Positions 6,142 to 7,944 of a DNA stretch of 7,944 nucleotides are shown here, piece by piece. The stretch comes from Holophagaceae bacterium. Lineage in GTDB: Bacteria > Acidobacteriota > Holophagae > Holophagales > Holophagaceae. Numbering within the stretch: the stretch's first letter is position 1; each line of letters opens with the position of its first letter. A program made the position numbers and the translations under genes. The stretch covers positions 20,288 through 28,231 of the forward strand of contig PMJK01000049.1 of the NCBI GenBank assembly GCA_003158505.1, in the 5' to 3' direction. A model generated the notes under the pieces. It saw nothing but the letters and a program-made list of their open reading frames with translations. It was not told where the DNA came from and made no database searches.

Positions 6142-6183
6142 AAGAAAAGCAAACCACCAAGACACCAAGACACCAAGAAAAGC
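6142..6183 (+). repeat. Repeat copy A, left border of the SRA-HNH interval
   Basis: Three perfect tandem copies of CACCAAGA occupy 6155-6178. The block is bracketed by identical AAGAAAAGC sequences at 6142-6150 and 6175-6183, the second formed by the last unit running into AAAGC. The total length is 42 nt. It lies between the nuclease stop codon (6193-6195) and the pyrC ribosome binding site. Repeat copy B is the same structure in the opposite orientation. From memory, ACCAAGACACCAAGA-type sequences are found as dispersed intergenic repeats in several bacterial groups. Confidence 0.8.
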
Positions 6184-6192
6184 ATGAAGGTG

Positions 6193-6879
6193 TCACTCGA
6201 TTTTGTCGCTTTTGGCCAGGTTGTGCTTGGCACAAAGCAGGCGGACATTCTCGGCTACAAGTGAGGATCCACCTTTGGCGAATGGAATCTCGTGGTCAAA
6301 GTGGAGGTTCTTCTGGTCTCCGCAGATGACGCACTTCCCTTCATCGCGTTTCCATACGTCTTGTTTGACACGACTGGGAATCATCCGTTCATGCTTCAAT
6401 GCCAGCTGTTGGATCGGTGCAGGACCATCCTCCGCAGACAACTCCATGCGGAATCTCACGACCCTGCGTCCATTCGAGGCTTTCAAGTTCGCTGACACAA
6501 GATCAAAGGTGCCGTTGTAGGCCCAGATGCCGGCTTTGATCTTCTCGTAGACCCTTACGCGTTCGGCCGTCCCACCCATCTCCCTGGATTTAGCGGCAGC
6601 CCAGAATTTCCCATTCTCTGTGGGTCTGCCATTGGTATTTTCGAGCGGTTGGTCCACAGATTTTGGATCGGGTCCCTTTGGCGATTTAGAGATATCGTGT
6701 CCTTCGTAGATGAGGACACGTCCCGATTCAAGCATGGAATCGTCATAGGGCGAACCAGCACGAAGACTCATGAGAACTACGGAATGTCCTGGCCGGAGTC
6801 GAAAATTCATCCCCCGTTGAAGGCTCGCTCCTTCTTCTTGACACATCTCCAGGTAGGAGAGGATGTCTCCAGGTTTCAT
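6193..6879 (-). CDS. SRA-like domain / HNH endonuclease, putative modification-dependent (type IV) restriction enzyme
   Basis: The 228-aa product has two parts. Residues about 25-147 look like a bacterial SRA/YDG-type domain: GSPYDD (42-47), LIYEGHDI (56-63), VDQPLE (75-80), T-NGKF (87-92) and VRVYEKIKAGIWAYNGTFDL (108-127). SRA domains flip and read modified cytosine. Residues about 170-228 are a complete HNH nuclease module: C183-x2-C186, FDHEIPFAKGG (194-204) with D195/H196, N211, and C216-x2-H219-N220, the two Cys pairs suiting the structural zinc of this fold. The SRA-HNH order matches known cytosine-modification-dependent nucleases, so cleavage of 5-methyl- or hydroxymethylcytosine DNA is inferred. 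No cognate methyltransferase is adjacent, as expected for type IV. GAGGTG (6888-6893) precedes the ATG by 8 nt. Hand counts of three 60-base lines give 48-52% G+C against 65-72% in pyrC and guaB, and inverted repeat copies flank it: signs of acquisition. Confidence 0.88.
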   Translation of the reverse strand: MKPGDILSYLEMCQEEGASLQRGMNFRLRPGHSVVLMSLRAGSPYDDSMLESGRVLIYEGHDISKSPKGPDPKSVDQPLENTNGRPTENGKFWAAAKSREMGGTAERVRVYEKIKAGIWAYNGTFDLVSANLKASNGRRVVRFRMELSAEDGPAPIQQLALKHERMIPSRVKQDVWKRDEGKCVICGDQKNLHFDHEIPFAKGGSSLVAENVRLLCAKHNLAKSDKIE

Positions 6880-6887
6880 AGCGCATT

Positions 6888-6893
6888 CACCTC
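6888..6893 (-). promoter_or_regulatory. Ribosome binding site of the SRA-HNH gene
   Basis: GAGGTG on the minus strand, 8 nt before the ATG at 6879, supports this start. It lies 13 nt inside the inner edge of repeat copy B. Confidence 0.65.
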
Positions 6894-6906
6894 GTAAGAT
6901 CTTCCA

Positions 6907-6952
6907 GTTTTTCTTGGCGTCTTCGTGTCTTCGTGGTGAATCTGTTTTTCTT
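6907..6952 (-). repeat. Repeat copy B, right border of the SRA-HNH interval (inverted relative to copy A)
   Basis: On the minus strand this reads AAGAAAAAC, a 28-nt core with units CACGAAGA, CACGAAGA and CGCCAAGA (6912-6935), then AAGAAAAAC again (direct copies at 6944-6952 and 6907-6915). The total is 46 nt. The three units match those of copy A at 21 of 24 positions, and the AAGAAAA(G/A)C brackets are shared. Copy B carries about 4 extra bases (near GATT) before the first unit. Its outer end coincides with the last base of the guaB stop codon. Confidence 0.78.
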
Positions 6953-7944
6953 TATTCCATCCGGTAGTTGGGCGCTTCCTTGGTGATCATCACGTCGTGG
7001 GCGTGGCTTTCGCGGAGGCCGGCGCCGCTGATCTCGACGAAGGTGGCCTTCTGGTGGAAGTCCGCGATGTCCCGGCCGCCGCTGAGGCCCATGCCCGCGC
7101 GCAGGCCGCCCATGAGCTGGGTGACCAGGTCGCCCATCTTACCCTTGTAGGGCACCTGGCCCTCGATGCCCTCGGGCACGAGCTTCGTGTCCTCCTTGCC
7201 TTCCTGGAAGTACCGGTCCTTGCTGCCCTGCTTCATGGCGCCCAGGCTGCCCATGCCGCGGTAGGCCTTGAAGGTGCGGCCGCCGTAGAAGATGGTCTCG
7301 CCCGGGGCCTCGTCCGTGCCCGCGAAGAGGCTGCCGATCATCACGGCGTTGGCTCCCGCGGCGATGGCCTTGGCCACATCGCCGCTGAACTTGATGCCGC
7401 CGTCGGCGATACAGGGCACCCCGGCTTCGCGGCAGGCGCGGCTGGCCTCGGCCACGGCTGTGATCTGCGGCATGCCCGCGCCGGTGACAATGCGCGTGGT
7501 GCAGATGGAACCAGGCCCGATGCCGATCTTCACGGCGTCCGCCCCTGCGCCGCAGAGGTCCTTCGCGCCTTTGTAGGTGGCCACATTGCCGGCGATGAGG
7601 GACACGGCAGGGAAGGCGTGCTTCAAGGCCTTCACGGCATCCAGCACGCCCTGGCTGTGGCCGTGGGAGCTGTCCAGGCAGAGCACGTCCACCTTGGCTT
7701 CCACCAGCGCGGCGGCGCGCTCCAGCAGATCCTTGCCCACCCCCACGGCGGCGCCCACTCGCAGGCGACCCATGCCGTCCTTGCAGGCATTGGGGTACTC
7801 GGTGGATTTCTCGATGTCCTTGACGGTGATGAGGCCCCTGAGCTGGCCTTGGCCGTCCACCACCAGCAGCTTCTCGATACGGTGCTTCTGCAGGATGGCG
7901 CGGGCCTCCTGAAGGGTCGTGCCCACGGGCACCGTGACCAGATT
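6952..7944 (-). CDS. guaB: Inosine-5'-monophosphate dehydrogenase (C-terminal 330 residues; 5' end beyond the right edge)
   Basis: The enzyme oxidises IMP to XMP with NAD+, the committed step of GMP synthesis, in the cytoplasm. The reading frame is open to the window edge; bacterial enzymes are about 490 aa, so roughly the first 155 residues are missing. Numbering the visible residues from the edge, the second CBS domain is seen at 1-46 (NLVTVPVGTT, then LITVKDIEK), followed by the catalytic barrel: GRLRVGAAVG (59-68), DSSHGHS (91-97), AGNVAT (118-123), the active-site loop GPGSICTTR with catalytic C148, DGGIKFSGD (181-189), YRGMGSLGAM (228-237), and the mobile flap VPEGIEGQVPYKG (256-268). 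The C-terminus (ITKEAPNYRME) is complete. The GTG at 7932 is an internal valine, not the start. The stop codon abuts repeat copy B, and the next gene is the SRA-HNH nuclease. Confidence 0.97.
   Translation of the reverse strand, partial: NLVTVPVGTTLQEARAILQKHRIEKLLVVDGQGQLRGLITVKDIEKSTEYPNACKDGMGRLRVGAAVGVGKDLLERAAALVEAKVDVLCLDSSHGHSQGVLDAVKALKHAFPAVSLIAGNVATYKGAKDLCGAGADAVKIGIGPGSICTTRIVTGAGMPQITAVAEASRACREAGVPCIADGGIKFSGDVAKAIAAGANAVMIGSLFAGTDEAPGETIFYGGRTFKAYRGMGSLGAMKQGSKDRYFQEGKEDTKLVPEGIEGQVPYKGKMGDLVTQLMGGLRAGMGLSGGRDIADFHQKATFVEISGAGLRESHAHDVMITKEAPNYRME

Noticed and set aside
6115..6168. TTG start at 6168 for pyrC, adding 18 residues
   Set aside because: The extra residues are encoded by repeat DNA, do not match the family N-terminus, and the ATG at 6114 has its own Shine-Dalgarno sequence.
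6155..6178. CRISPR-like array
   Set aside because: The repeats are 8 nt, directly tandem and without spacers, so this is a short tandem repeat and not a CRISPR array. No cas genes are present.
6193..6879. Homing endonuclease or group I intron-encoded HNH
   Set aside because: The gene lies between intact genes and not inside one, there is no intron-like structure, and the N-terminal half looks like an SRA-type modified-base reader, which fits type IV restriction better.
6649..6897. Plus-strand small open frame opposite the SRA domain, as a possible antitoxin or antisense gene
   Set aside because: It has no ribosome binding site that I can see, no domain-like pattern, and lies wholly antisense to the SRA-HNH coding region and its start.

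Overview
The window is a gene-dense, high-G+C bacterial chromosomal segment. Hand counts of sample 60-base lines give about 65-72% G+C in pyrC and guaB. No lineage marker such as an rRNA is present. The combination of a class I (Bacillus/Aquifex-type) dihydroorotase, a DUF3455 secreted protein and dispersed intergenic repeats of the GCCACGGATGAACACAG and CACCAAGACACC types would fit Acidobacteriota (for example Holophagae), but this is only a guess from memory of such genomes.

Left part (1-2193). A truncated thioredoxin-like gene runs off the left edge on the minus strand. It is divergent from a plus-strand zinc-dependent, medium-chain alcohol dehydrogenase of the cinnamyl-alcohol-dehydrogenase type. 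A 263-nt intergenic stretch follows. It holds a large imperfect palindrome built from a period-10 repeat and, further on, a good -10 box. Next is a plus-strand gene for an exported DUF3455 protein.

Centre and right (2190-7944). Eight consecutive minus-strand genes, read right to left, are guaB (IMP dehydrogenase, 5' end outside the window), an SRA-HNH nuclease, pyrC (dihydroorotase), an aldo/keto reductase, an uncharacterised 136-aa protein coupled to it by an ATGA overlap, a 67-aa membrane protein, a class I O-methyltransferase and a SnoaL/NTF2-like protein. The gaps are 33-78 nt and I see no strong terminator between genes, so much of this could be co-transcribed. Only guaB and pyrC share an obvious theme, purine and pyrimidine nucleotide synthesis. 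The last minus-strand gene meets the DUF3455 gene tail to tail, with the two stop codons overlapping.

The most interesting item is the interval 6142-6952. A putative modification-dependent (type IV) SRA-HNH restriction nuclease, at about 50% G+C, sits between two housekeeping nucleotide genes. It is flanked on both sides by copies, in inverted orientation, of one 42-46-nt repeat element. Each copy holds about three 8-nt units (CACCAAGA/CACGAAGA) and is bracketed by AAGAAAA(G/A)C. The whole looks like an 811-bp defence cassette delivered by, or landed in, a dispersed repeat family. A second, unrelated dispersed repeat forms the palindrome behind the alcohol dehydrogenase.
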